Origin: Chloranthus sessilifolius
Lineage: Eukaryota; Streptophyta; Magnoliopsida; Chloranthales; Chloranthaceae
Reading direction: 5' to 3'
Assembly: GCA_021018995.1 (NCBI GenBank)
Contig: CM037597.1
Location: forward strand, 34,040,936-34,104,935
DNA length: 64,000 bases
Of the stretch, positions 1 to 11,159 are shown in pieces. How positions within the stretch are numbered: position 1 is the first letter of the stretch; each line of letters starts with the position of its first letter. The position numbers and the translations under genes were made by a program. Under the pieces are notes generated by a model. That model searched no databases and was not told the origin of the DNA. It saw only the letters and a program-made list of their open reading frames with translations.

Positions 1-644
1 TTGTAGCAGGAAGAAAAAAAAAAGAGAAGCTTTGTCAAGTTTTGTAGTAGTTGAGCTGCACTTTGCGTGCATGGGAGTCAAAGATGAATCATGCATTCGT
101 GTAGTTTTGTTGGTGGAAGAAGCAGCTTATAAGCTAATGAAGGGTAGCATCCCCTGATGTGCCTACACTATGTTGCCTTGTATTTCCATAAACGACAAAT
201 AGCCTTCACTTACATATAAGTCTCATACACTGTGCAAGTGTATAAGCTATTAGGGGCCTGGCTTTCCTACAAGGCTGATACACACTGTCTTAGATATATA
301 TAAGCTTGGGTATTGTGTAAAGCTACTACACTTCTACTATATATATGGCTGGGATTCAGCTCAAGTGTAAGTCCATTACACCAGCTTAAAGTATAACGTC
401 ATGTATATGTATTTTACAAGTTTATTTCTTTATATGGCTGGGTACTAACGTCAAGTTTATTTATTTTATAAACCACTTTCACTTACATACTGGGCCACTA
501 AGGGTCCCTAAAACTCAGTAACTTTGAACATCAAAGTAGCATAAATCCATTTGTGTCCCGTGTTAGGCACACACCTGATCTGACCCATGTCCGTACCAAA
601 TAGTGTGTTTTTTTTCAAATATGTCAAATATGGCAACTGTTACA
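1..644 (-). repeat. Partial 3' LTR of the outer Tekay-type element
   Basis: This stretch aligns with 56047-56690 base for base apart from scattered changes and ends in the same TGTTACA. It is the U3-side end of the LTR as read on the minus strand, where it starts TGTAACAG. The rest of this LTR lies left of the window. No gene is seen in it; the short plus-strand frame at 587-787 crosses the LTR end and is chance. Confidence 0.9.
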
Positions 645-656
645 CCCTCCCCTATG
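645..656 (-). promoter_or_regulatory. Polypurine tract of the outer Tekay-type element
   Basis: Directly inside the LTR end the minus strand reads ATAGGGGAGGG followed by TGTAACAG. A purine run touching the 3' LTR is the plus-strand DNA primer site of LTR retrotransposons. The inner Tekay-type element has the related AAAATAGGGGAGAA at the same place (41630-41643). The inner edge here overlaps the start of the neighbouring Tat LTR copy. Confidence 0.7.
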
Positions 657-1696
657 TTTCTCTATGTGTTCGTTATCGAAATTCTCTGGTCTTGAAATCC
701 CAAAAAAATCCATTCTCCTCTCTCTCCTTTGTCTTTTTCTTAGTGGGTCGAATTAAAAAAATATTTTATAGGTTTTTCTCTAATTAAACGCCCTGTTTCA
801 GGCGTTTAACCGAATTGCGCATTAATTTTCCGATGCTTAATCACTTTGAGTCTATCACCGACTCAATGAGTGACCGACTAACTTGCTCAACGAGTTCCCT
901 AGTTCTAACAAAGTTAGGACTAATTGCGCGCTTGATGTATGGTGCACAATCCTATTAAGCATCTCATTTGAAGTGCTTAATCGAGGAAGCTTGGGGGTCA
1001 AGGACTGTAAGACTTGGTTGGGCATAGGCCAATTGTGCGCCGGTGGTGGGGCGCTCAATCTGATCGCACGTGCCATGGTGGGCGCGTGATCGAGTCTCGA
1101 AGTAGTCTGGGAAAGGAAGTCTAGTCTGAAAGGGGGACTGATTGCACGTTTGTGGTTTTGCGTGCAATCGAATTACGTGCGTGATTTTAGGCACGTAATT
1201 CAGGGCTGCCTGGATTTGGGTCAGGTCTGAAATGTTAGACTATCATTTCAACCTGTATTTCGACTATATACTATTATTTCAGTATATAGTCTCCCTACAA
1301 TGGAGTCTGAGCCATAGAGCTATTGTTTCAGCCTATATTCAGCCATGTACTATTGTTTCAGTGCATGGTTCCCATGTTAGGGTTAGGGGCTCTAAAATAT
1401 CAAACTATTATTTCAGTTTGCATTTCGATTATATACTATTGTTTTAGTATATAGTCTCCCTACGTCGGGGCCTGAGCCACAGAGCTATTATTTTAGCCTG
1501 TGTTCAACCATGTATTATTGTTTCAGTGCATGGTTCCCACGTTAGGCTCATGGGGCCTGAGCCACAGAGCTATTATTTTAGCCTATGTTTAGCCATGTAC
1601 TATTATTTCAGCATATGGTTCCAATTAGATTTATGAGGTTAAAGGTTCATTGAATAGATTTGTACATTTCGAGAGGACAAAATAGGGGTGTCTACA
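652..1696 (-). repeat. Partial 3' LTR of the Tat-type element
   Basis: It matches 35345-36386 along its length at roughly 88-90% identity by eye and ends with the same GGTGTCTACA. Only the U3-side part of the LTR is present. It contains the same higher-order tandem repeats in U3 (about 1230-1625) as the right copy, and a TATA-like TATAAAATATTTTTTT on the minus strand near 760-770. Small plus and minus frames inside it are chance. Confidence 0.85.
1230..1625. repeat. Tandem repeats in the Tat LTR U3, left copy
   Basis: The phrases 'CTATTATTTCAG', 'CCATGTACTATTGTTTCAG' and 'TGGTTCCCACGTTAGG' return several times in the same order at roughly 85-110 base spacing, with variation between units. 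The same array is seen in the right LTR at about 35930-36310, so it belongs to the family and was present before this copy inserted. Confidence 0.7.
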
Positions 1697-2120
1697 GATG
1701 CCCCTCTTCGGGGCGCTCTTGCGAAGTAAGAACACGTCGAAGAAGTAGACACCCCTCATTCGAGGTGTCTTCTCATTTCTCTTGGGAAATCACAAATGTG
1801 AACTGGGGATGCTGACATGACATGCTTGGCTCTCTTATCTATCAGTGCAAGTTAAATGGAGCATTTGGTGGCCCAATGGTAGCTATCGAAAGGCATGTTC
1901 TATACCATGGATGCCCAGGGGCGATCCCGTCACGTATCACGACCCGCTGTCATAGACAGTAAACGGGGGAAGGCAACATATCCTATTTCATGGGTTCAAG
2001 GGGCATCCCGCCGCATGTCGCGACCTGCTGCAAGGGGCAGTCAAACAGAGGGGTATGACACAGTCGAGGTACTGGGGGGCGTCATACAAATGTCCATAAA
2101 TAAGGTTCAAGGACCAATAA
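1697..2120 (-). other. 3' internal end of the Tat-type element with polypurine tract
   Basis: Next to the LTR the minus strand reads GAAGAGGGGCATC before TGTAGACACC, a likely polypurine tract. On the same bases GCCCC-TCTTC-GGGGC can fold into a hairpin, and a second stem AGACACC/GGTGTCT lies near 1747-1771. Between 1915 and 2040 two GC-rich stretches resemble one another (a GGGGC..TCCCG..CACGAC..CGCTG pattern). No coding domain is recognised. The stretch continues on the far side of the solo LTR. Confidence 0.55.
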
Positions 2121-2261
2121 TGTCACAACCCAGATTTTTCACTGATTTGGGCACGGCACGCATACACACATAGGTATATGTGTTTCACAAGGAGACCAAA
2201 ACGACCCAAATACTTTAAGTGTGTACGTGGGAAACACACTAGTATATCCCAAAAATTTTAG

Positions 2262-2269
2262 ATATAAAA
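2262..2269 (+). promoter_or_regulatory. TATA-like box of the solo LTR
   Basis: ATATAAAA lies 141 bases inside the LTR start. It is followed by a purine-rich leader (repeated GAGAGA and GAAGA), as in transcribed leaders of plant LTRs. Confidence 0.5.
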
Positions 2270-2637
2270 GTGAAGAAGAGAGAGAGGAGCCCTTACGTAA
2301 ATCTATTCTAACCTAAATAGAGAGAAGGAGAATATAGAGAGAAAGAAGAAAAGAGCCTGGAGAGAACTAGGGTTCGTTGAGACTTAGGTCGGCAAAGGAG
2401 ATCAGAGGAAACGACGGGAGGACGAACCAGGGAGGCCGGATAACCGAGTAGATATTCAAATCATAAATCAGATCGGTGCGGTTTCATCGTCAGAGGTACG
2501 TTAAGGACATGATAGATGCCTAGGAATGTTTTAAATAGTAGGAAAGAGGTTGGCTAAATGTTTCCTTGTATAAGATAAAGGGTAAATGATGAGTGGAAGC
2601 ATATTCTCGATCTTGATCGAGGGACAAATCGTTGTTC

Positions 2638-2885
2638 CTCGCTCGAGCGGTCTAAAAAGGCTCGCTCGAGCGAGGATGAACAGATATAAGCATGACTCAG
2701 GCTCGCTCGGCGGTCCACGAAACTAAAGGGGAGCTCGCTCGAGCGAGGGTCCATGGTCATATTTCGAAAGCTCGATTTAACCGCTCGAGCGACCTCGATT
2801 TAACCGCTCGAGCGAGGTCAAGAGACCGCTCGAGCGAAGTCAAGTGATCGCTCGAGCAAGGATAATTGACCGCGCGAGCGAGGTC
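2638..2885. repeat. Cluster of CGCTCGAGCG palindromes
   Basis: Around ten copies of GCTCGAGC or one-base variants occur in about 250 bases, mostly as CCGCTCGAGCGA and spaced about 15-60 bases apart. The core is a perfect palindrome. Each copy can pair with itself or with any other copy, so the segment is rich in possible hairpins. It lies downstream of the TATA-like box, probably in transcribed LTR sequence. Confidence 0.8.
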
Positions 2886-4307
2886 TGGTGACCACTCAGA
2901 TCTTGGTTTTTTGTCGAATATGAAAACTTGGGGGTCATACACCCCAATGACTTTAGATTATTCTAAAACTATTTTTAAAAAAATGTAGGTTGATGCGTTA
3001 TAACCCTCTACGAGCAGGCATGCCTTGAGATTCGTCGAGGTAGGGAATATTCTCGAAACATGTGCATTATTCTGTGAACTCATATGCGTAGTATAGTCTA
3101 TTTAAATAGTGTATTCCATAAACCCTCATGATAAGGGCGTGTGTGTGTGTTCCAATGTGGAAAATCCTGAGGTCCCCAGGGGACGAAAGATAATGTGGTT
3201 CAATCAAAGAAAGGTGAAATAGAAGCATGGGGCATCCCAGGGATGCGTAAGAAAACAAACAGAGAAACAAAAATAACGTGATAAGGCCTAATGTGATATA
3301 TTTAGCACAATCACGGTGAATAACTATATGTAAAGCACATTGATATTTTTATTATTTAAGGTTGATTAGAATACCCCACCGACGTGGCGGGATAACCACG
3401 ACTGACTCGGCAGGATATCCGTGACCGGTACGGCGGCCAATCCGTACATTTATAACACATCCCAGGGATGTAGATTGAGAATAGACCCCGCCTATGAGAA
3501 ATGGGCTCAAGGCAAGATTCGAGGAATACACATAACAATGCCTAGTTAGACGACGATGGTGGGTATTCCATGGGCTCGATGCTATATTGCTCGAGGATTA
3601 CTTAAGTTAAGATTTAAGTGATTAGGCCAAGTTCACAACCAAACTCATAAAGAGATGAAACAAAACTATGCTAAGTAGTGGTCGGAACCATTGGGTTACC
3701 CCTGTTACTCAAATTGTTGTACGTAAGTGTTTTCTTGAGAATTTTATGTTTGTTAAGTTACTGACATATGTGTGAAGGATGATCTATATGTTCTTTTGTT
3801 TTCCCTACGGAGCTAGGATGTAGCTCACCCCTTAGACTATACGTCGCAGGTCCAGGACTAGCGGCAGCAAGGACTTCGGGTGAAGTTAATCCAAGGGCAT
3901 CGATGTCCGTGCCCACAGAAGAGTCAGAACCTCCTCCTGAGGAATTCTTCTAGGAAACCCGCTGCATACTCAGAGAGTGAGTTGAGAGAATACTATGTAT
4001 GGCTGGTATATCGAGCCTCTTTATTTAGAGTGTTTTAAATTTCTGCCTCTTGATAAGACTTCTAGGATGAATAATTTCAATTAAACATTTGGGTAAGTTC
4101 TTATGTCCATGAATTGGCATGGGACAAGCACAGCCTTGCGAGATCAACTATATTGTCTTTTATTGCGATTTAGAGTAGTCGCATGTGCTTAAATTACAGT
4201 TTTGCTGTATATATCGACGAGTTATGATATGAATTTAAGGCACGGCCTTGGAGGTCGTGCAGATGGCACGGATTTCGGGATGCCGAAATTCGGGCTGTCA
4301 CAAATAA

Positions 4308-6060
4308 TAAAATGTAATATAATATCGAAGGCTTTCGCAAGTCATGTCAAACAGAGCGCGTCATTGCTCACACCAATGCATGCCAGACATTCCTTTTCCA
4401 ATAGGTGTTTGTAAGTTCTTAGATTAAATATATTCGTTGCTCGGTTTCCCAGTGGAATGGCTGGTTTGGGCTGGTAATTGAGGTGAGTTTTGGTAGGTAA
4501 GAGGTCTCTTTGTTTATTATTTGGCTTTTTTTTTGTTGGTTTTGTTTTTTTTTTTTTTTTTGAAATAAGAGATTTTTCATTTTAGAGTAAAAGATTTTTG
4601 GTTTGAGAAGTAAGAGATTTTTGGTTTGAGAGTTTTGGGAATTTAACTTATGGTCAATTCGGTGGTAAATCAACGAATAAAATGGCTTCCAAGATGTCGC
4701 TGAGCAGATCCACCGGTACGAGATTTGTGTACCCGACTGGTTGTGTGGTTGTCAAGACGACACTTGGCATGCCGGATACTCCGTCTAACCTCCTCGATGA
4801 ATACTGATAATTGTCTCTTATGGGAGGACTATAGTAATTCACGAGTCGAGAGAGATGGGTTTTGAAAAATATTTTTACTTAATCATAGCTAACTATATAT
4901 ATATATCAGAAGCAATATCGAGTAATTGAAAAGTGGGTAGTACTTACTTGGGGATGATACTTACCTGAATTATGTGTAGCTTGTGTAGTCCGTGATGGGA
5001 CTGATGGGTTGTCGAGGTGATACCACGATGAGGCTAGTGGGATTTCTTCTTCTTTTTTTTTTGTCCGCTGTGGCAGGGCATGGCGGTCATTACTGTGTGA
5101 TGTGATGTCTTGGGGAAGTGATGTCGTGATGGGACTTAGGGATTCTTCCTTTCTTTGGTTGCGTGCTGGACGAGTCCTAGTGGGACGTGGGGACTCTAAC
5201 AAGATGTTCACGCTGGAACTTGGCATTGGTCGGATGCGATGGGAGGAGTCTTGGATCTTCATGTATTTGTGCGGCAGCAGTGGTGTATGGTGGCTATTAT
5301 GTAGCGAGCGATTCGGGAAGAGGGCTCTTTGCTTTTAGCGATGGGACACGATCGAGCTTTCTCCCTTTTCATCATATGGCATGGCGGGTGTTGTTTGAGC
5401 TTTTCAGGTAGTGATGTTTGCAATGGGAAGTGAGAGCAGTCCCTTTGCTTTTGCAATAGGATGTTGGCTGAGCATAGTTAGCGATGGGACTTTTGGAAGG
5501 TTTGACTCCATGCGCTATTTCGTGACAAGGATTTCGGGGAGGTGTGATTGGTGTCGGGGTTGTAGGACCAAATAAGGTTGCTGTGTCGCGATGGGGTACG
5601 TTCGTGGTGAGAACGAGTCATAGTCGGCTCTCGAGGGGACATGTTCATGAATATGTGGTCGGGTTGTATCTAGATGTTTTGTTGTAAGACCAAATGAGGG
5701 GACACTAGTATGATATTTGTGCGATAGGTGTGTCTCGTTTCTTTCTTTGGCAGATCTTGGGTTGTACGATCACGTTGTGGTTGCGTCATGATTGGCTTCA
5801 TTTTTATCTTCTCATGAGAGGATGTGTGGTGGCGTGAATGATTTATCGCGATGGGACTAGATATTGAGGTGGTATCATGTGTGTGCGTCTTATCGTGATG
5901 GGACATGCACTAGTGGCTGTCCCTTTTTCTCTCCGAGCAGCCTGTGAGGCTACGTGATGGGATAGGAGGATTTTGATCGAGATGGGATAAAAAGATACGA
6001 ATGTATAGATTTTGTCCAAAGTCAGGCGTTGTGTGATTGATTTAGGTCCCTCAATATGAT
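4308..6060. other. Tat 3' region with scattered GATGGGA motifs, no gene recognised
   Basis: No domain is recognised on either strand; the open frames here are short and of low complexity (a run of T at about 4540-4560 gives a lysine-rich minus frame). Between about 4990 and 5990 the motif GATGGGA, usually as CGATGGGAC or GTGATGGGAC, appears about ten times at uneven spacing. This stretch is probably an old part of the antisense gene region of the Tat element, since a promoter-like unit follows it. Confidence 0.4.
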
Positions 6061-6397
6061 TACGTGCCTATTTTCGAGCATGCGATCATGGGTTTGAATG
6101 GTTGTTTACGCGTGTCTGAGTGTGCGTGTGATTGGATTATGCGCTCTAATCATTACGCGTGATTGAGGCGTCACCAAGTCACTGTGCGAGCGACCTTTTG
6201 TATCGCGCGGTGTGAGGTGGTCATTTGATGAGATTGCATGGTTCACAATGAGCATGTGATTAGACCGTCCCGCCGTTGGTGCGGGCGATGGTTTCATTGT
6301 GCGTTCTGGTCAGAGGGCGTGTTTTAGATTGAGCGCAGTGTGCATTGCGCGTGTTCGAGTTAAGCGCACGTGTTTGGGCACATGATTAAGTCCGTAC

Positions 6398-6407
6398 TAT
6401 ATATAAG
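6398..6407 (+). promoter_or_regulatory. TATA box of the short antisense cassette
   Basis: TATATATAAG is followed about 30 bases later by a CT-rich stretch suited to a transcription start. It points opposite to the Tat gag-pol direction. Confidence 0.5.
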
Positions 6408-6874
6408 TGAGAGAGACTTCATTTGCTTTTCATTCCTCAGTTTAGTCTCGAGTTTTACCTTTCCTAGATCTCTTATGTTCTAAAATTCCTGTTTTAGTGA
6501 TATCAGATGATCTAACTGTCCGATTGGGATGTCATTTCTTCCTATATTCATAATTTCGTGTGATATTCGCCCTGAGGTGATGCTTGGGGACGACATTATT
6601 TTGGGAATGGGCGGTATTAGGAATGAGGACGCTAGTCTTCACATTGGTTCCTTTTAGAGAGCAGTGAAGGCAACGTAGGGGATGCGGCGATGGAGGAGGT
6701 GAAGATGGAAGAAGATGAAGGTGTTACAAGTGGAGGGATGTATTACCCAACCAATCCTTCCTGAAGCCTCCGATTGGAGGCTCCGCTCCTCTCTTTGGGT
6801 TGATTTTGGATTTCTAGTTTTTCGTTTTGGGTTGTAAGTTAGGTTCTAACTTTCCATTTTGGGTTGTAAGTTCA

Positions 6875-6888
6875 GGAGGTATGCCTCC
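6875..6888 (+). promoter_or_regulatory. 3' hairpin 1 of the antisense cassette
   Basis: GGAGG-TATG-CCTCC forms a 5-base stem with a 4-base loop and is followed by GGTGATAC and an AT-rich run with AATAAATAA, as near a plant polyadenylation site. It has the same shape as the hairpins at 7830 and 23098, with different stem bases. Confidence 0.55.
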
Positions 6889-8468
6889 GGTGATACTTGT
6901 AAATTTTTTTTTAAGTTATAAATAAATAAGTGTTTTTGTTTATTGTGTTTATTTATTTATTTAGACTCATCAATGGATTAGTCTATCTGATTTGTTTTAT
7001 TTGGTTTAGGCTTGAACTTAGGGTTTGACTTATCTTAGAGTTTTGGGATTCATTCCAAGTTTATTCAGGGTTTGTCCTGAGATTAATTTATTTTATTGAG
7101 TTTTATTTAGAGAGTTTACTTAGTTCTGTTGGGTTTGTTGGGGGCATTTTTTTTTATTTCGTGGTATCAAACAAGTCAGGGTCTTACTTTAGAAAGTTTT
7201 CTTTTGTTTGTTTATTTTAATGTTTTTTTGTTTGAGATGATACTTGTTAGAAATGTGTGAATTTAGGGTTTAATCTTAAGTTTCTAGATGGGTGTTAAGT
7301 GTTTGAATCCTATTGGCTTGTTTATTTTGCTTTGGGTTTGTGTTGCCTTAGAGGAGTAAGTGCTGCGTGATGATTGGTTTATTAGATTATCATGGATTTT
7401 GGGTTTTTTTTTTTTTAGGGGGGTATGTGTTTGGTTTGGATTTAATTAAATTGGAAGGGTTCAACAGTGTGACACTTGTCATTTTATAATTTAGGAGGGT
7501 ATGGTTTATAAGTGTGAGTCGAAGGCTTTGGGTTTTTGTTTTGAATTTTGTTTCAAGCTCAGGGTTAAAAGTTTTAGGGCATTTTTGTTTGTGATCTTGG
7601 GCATTTTTTTTGTTAATGTCTTTTCTTCCTTTTTATTTTGTATCCCGGATGTTAAACCCGAAGAGTTCTGATTATTGAGGATTATTGGGAATGGATAGGA
7701 TTGGGAATGCAAGGTGATACCAGGGTTAGTGCTATCAACCCAACTCAAAGTAGTTTCCCGAATAAATCTAGATTCGGGCAGTGCCTGAACGTGCAAATTT
7801 TAAGTTCCTTGTTTTAAATTATATATTCAGAGGGTATGCCCTCGGTGTATTTTATAATTATTTTATCTATTTATGAAGTGATTATGATTTCATTTCATTT
7901 GGGTAATTTAGTAAATTTTTGTTTGGTTTATTTGGTAGCTTATTTGACTTGTTTTAAGTGCGACACTTATTTAATATTGGTTCGATTTGGCTCCTTTATT
8001 TCGAATATGGGGTATGTTGGGAGCATTTTTAGCTTAGTTAAGTTTGGTTTAAGATCAAGTGCGTAAGTGATGGGGAGCATTTGTTTTTCTTTTTTTTCTC
8101 TTTTTTTTTTTTTTTACTTTAGATTGGTCTCAGTTGAAGTGTATAAATGATGTTGGGGGGCATTTTTTTAGTTTAGTTTAGGGTGTATATTTTCTAAGTC
8201 AGGAGTGTTTTTAGATTGGTCTTGACATGGACATAGTTTAGCTTGGTAATTAGTGTTGGAAGTCTCCTAATTTGGTCCTGTGAACCTGCTGTTCTAGGCA
8301 CATATTTTGTGTTTATGGGGAATTGCGTGCTTCACTCTGGGTCCGGTTCTTTAACCGAGTTAAACGCACGGTATGGGGTGCAGGATTAGGGTGGTGGCCG
8401 GTCACTGTACGGGTGACCTTTGGCATTTATGCGCCAGTGTGTGGGCGCACAAGGTGATTACGCGTCTG
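6889..8468. other. AT-rich Tat 3' region with second hairpin and promoter-like end
   Basis: The stretch 6900-8230 is T- and G-rich on the plus strand with many TTTGGGTTT words and no recognised coding domain. A hairpin of the cassette type lies at 7830-7843. From about 8280 the sequence becomes GC-rich with promoter-like words (TTGCGTGC, ACGCACGG, GTGACC) like those at 6061-6390. That segment is cut at 8473 by the Athila-type element and goes on at 18863. Confidence 0.4.
7830..7843 (+). promoter_or_regulatory. 3' hairpin 2 of the antisense cassette
   Basis: GAGGG-TATG-CCCTC has the same loop and length as hairpin 1, with the second and third stem pairs swapped in a compensating way. CGGTGTAT follows, comparable with CGGTGATAC after hairpin 1. 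No promoter for it was found between 6900 and 7800, so it may be the end of a mostly lost third copy. Confidence 0.5.
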
Positions 8469-8473
8469 GTAGG

Positions 8474-10264
8474 TGTTGTCGCTCCAAGTGTGCCAAAAAT
8501 GTGTGCAAAAAATTAAAGAATTAAAGAATGCTAAATTATATGGATGTTAACTTATGAAAGGGATATCAGCACATTGGGGCTAACACTGGCCTGCAAGATC
8601 AGGGCCAATTGTAGTAAGTTTTAAAAGTAAGTATTTCAAGATCGTCCACAGAGAAGTTTGTCTAAAATGAGAGATAAACCTCCAGATCTGTGCTACCAGA
8701 TCTGGCTCTATAATTATCTAAAATAAAGAATAGATAAAAGAGAGTGTTGGGTTTTGTCACGTTTAACTAAAAGTAAATAAAGAAAAGAACTAACTACGTG
8801 ATCCAGATCCAAGTTGTGGAGGTGGTTAAAATAAGACAAATGCGAAATAATAGCTTCATGTATTTTAGCCTTTGAATTTTAATGGAGAATCAGTAGTTCA
8901 ACGAGCAGATTCAATCTTCATCGGCTACCGGCCTGGATGTAAGAGAAATAAATCCGAATTAAGGAATAGGTTTAGACTTATGGCTGTGATTTGTCACGGA
9001 TCATCGCCCAGTGGCCTATTCTTTATTTCGTAACATGAACATCATCGTAAATGCTCTTGAATTAGGTTACCAACGCTAATTCGCACAGGATGATGAATTA
9101 AGGGAAGTTGGATGCGGATGAGTGAATCTAAAGAAGTCTAATGCACTAAGGTGAACATTGGAACCCTCGACATGACTCCAATGGAGAAGACACAAATTAC
9201 AGCAACCTTTTAAAATCCAACGTTACAATTACAGAGCACGGCTTCTTAGAGAGCCCTCAGACTTACAGTCTTGAATCTAAACTTGGAAGTACAAATCACT
9301 CACAATGGCTCTCAAAGGTAAACTACAAGAAGGGATTATAGGGGGTTCAGATAAGGTATCCGGAGAATGAGAAACAGAGAGATGAAAACTCTAAAATCTG
9401 GATACCCAAATTGGGCAAATGGTTCGTCTATTTATAGTTTTCCCTAAGTCCATTTCGGATGTGTATCAACCAATCGTAATTGGATAGATCTGTATCAACC
9501 AATAGGAGTCGAGCACCGGGATCCGGATCTGTTACGCCAATCGTAATGCTTGATCGTTCGACCAATCGAAGCAGAGGCATCAATTACATTATGCATTTTG
9601 AAATTCTGTTTGAGCTTCGGAAGTTCCCGCCGTAATTTAACTTTGGGCGCTCACATGGGTTGGAATATGCCTTGGATCTTGATTGGAACCTTAGGAATGT
9701 TCTGGTCTTTTGATTGCATTGGCGCATGCAAAGTTTCTGAAATACCCTTGGACAGTACCAAATCCCGAATGCCATTTCACGAGTTCGAGGGGCCTTTTAA
9801 AAGTTCAATGACTTCTAAGCTCACATTAAAGTTCAATCTTCTTTTAGAGTGTTTTTCTTCTTTTCGCAAAGTTCAAGGTTCTTTCTTGAATAGTAGAAGT
9901 TCTTCTTGAATTGAACTCTAGGCTCCCATTCTTCTTTGCGAATAGTAGAAGTTCTTTGCGAATTGAACTCTAGGCTCCCATTCTTCTTTGCGAATAGTAG
10001 AAGTTCTTTGCGAATGGCTCTCTCTCTTGCTTCAGGTCTTTGTCTACTCTTTTAGACCCTCTTTAGCCATTGCTGAGGCTATTTCTTCACTCCTTCTTTA
10101 AACTTGACATGAGTATCGACTTTTTGATCTTTTGGGATGCTTTTCTTTGGACTTGTCTCGATTGGTTAGGCACAAATGCACACTAAAGCACTTATGTAGT
10201 CTTCTCAAGGGTCTTTCAAGGCTCATGTTTAGGGGTGAAAAATGGTATTTTTCACTACTTAACA
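8474..10264 (-). repeat. 3' LTR of the Athila-type element
   Basis: It begins TGTTGTCGCTCC (plus strand) and ends TTTTTCACTACTTAACA, matching the right LTR over most of its length. It is longer than the right copy. It holds tandem repeats at about 9855-10020, in which a roughly 50-base unit containing CTTTGCGAATAGTAGAAG recurs. Confidence 0.88.
9855..10020. repeat. Tandem repeats with CTTTGCGAA words, left Athila LTR
   Basis: A unit containing TTCTTTGCGAATAGTAGAAG and CTCTAGGCTCCCATTC recurs about three times. TTCGCAAAG and its reverse complement CTTTGCGAA both occur, so the array also holds short inverted pairs. Confidence 0.7.
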
Positions 10265-10280
10265 CACCCCCAAACCTAAG
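10265..10280 (-). promoter_or_regulatory. Polypurine tract of the Athila-type element
   Basis: The minus strand reads TTAGGTTTGGGGGTG and then the LTR start TGTTAAG. A purine-rich run with GGGGG next to TGTTAAG is usual for Athila-type elements. A similar CCCCCAAACCTAAG word recurs at about 11871-11886. Confidence 0.7.
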
Positions 10281-11124
10281 CTTTGCTAGTCCCTGAGCAA
10301 AGAAACGTAAAAGCAAAATAAAGAGCCACTTTTGTAGGAAGCACAGGTGCATTTAGCATATGCAACAAGCCTTTTAAACCCCTAGGTGATCCCTAGAGGA
10401 GGAGTGAAGTCTCTGAGGGTTTTCGATGAAGGTACCCACAAACTTCTCCATGGGACAGTTGGCATTAGTGCCTTTGTCATCCCATGAGCAATCAAAGATC
10501 AAAATTAGTTACTCTTGAATCAATGTTTAACAGAAATTTAGGTTTATTGTTTGCAAGGGATTTCAACATTAATAAACCTTATGAATGTTTCACTCTTTCC
10601 AATCTGTGAGCAGCCATAGAAATCATGCAAATGTGTCTGATGAGTTCATCATTTGAATAAAAATTAGGTTATAAGTCATACTTAATGTGCTCAAGTTCCA
10701 ACCCAAACACTTACCAGGGTGTACTCTCATCAAGATTTTTGTTGAAGGGTTCATTTTCACTCAAGCTCAAGAGCAGTTACATCTCCCAAATGGATTTGTA
10801 AGCATGAGCATAGGCATGATTCTCAGGTGCTGGCATCCTTGACATCTCCTCACCATAGATTGGGAAACTGCTTATCTCCACATGACAGTTCACTCAACTT
10901 TGGATCACAAGGACTTTTAGGCTGGGTTTGTTGTATGGCTCGTGGAGTGAGGTTTCAGGGATAGGAAGGTTGAACAGGTGTTTGGATTTTTGCGAAGTCA
11001 GGAATTGAAGGAGGTGGTTCATGACTCCACCTTCTTGAGTCTAGCTTCTTTTGAGATTCTTGTGTTCAAAGTACTCAGTTCTTCTTCCTTTGATCTTGAA
11101 TTTTCAACATAAAGTTCCCCTTTT

Positions 11125-11159
<35 letters not shown>

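Larger units (their letters stand above)
2121..4302 (+). repeat. Solo LTR, Del/Tekay-like, with AATAA target duplication
   Basis: It starts TGTCACAACCC and ends GGGCTGTCACA, and is flanked by AATAA at 2116-2120 and 4303-4307. There is no internal region or second LTR next to it, so it is a solo LTR left after recombination between two LTRs. The ends and the TATA-like ATATAAAA at 2262-2269 place its sense direction on the plus strand. It carries a dense cluster of CTCGAG-centred palindromes at 2638-2885. No similarity to the two other Tekay-type LTRs was noticed beyond the TGTCACA/TGTGACA ends. Confidence 0.85.
6061..6888 (+). pseudogene. Short second copy of the antisense cassette (promoter, leader, 3' hairpin)
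   Basis: A GC-rich promoter-like stretch with repeated GCGCGTG/GTGATT words (6061-6390) leads to TATATATAAG at 6398-6407. A pyrimidine-rich leader with TGATATC follows, then an ATGGAGGAGG-type start near 6690 and a 3' hairpin at 6875-6888. Each piece has a counterpart in the longer unit at 18863-23111: promoter words, TATATATA, TGATATC, ATGGAGGG and hairpin, in the same order. The coding part between is very short here. I infer a reduced duplicate of the same antisense gene. No protein domain is visible. Confidence 0.45.

Noticed and set aside
4419-4673. Minus frame rich in K, Q and N
   Set aside because: Low-complexity sequence around a T run; no conserved motif.
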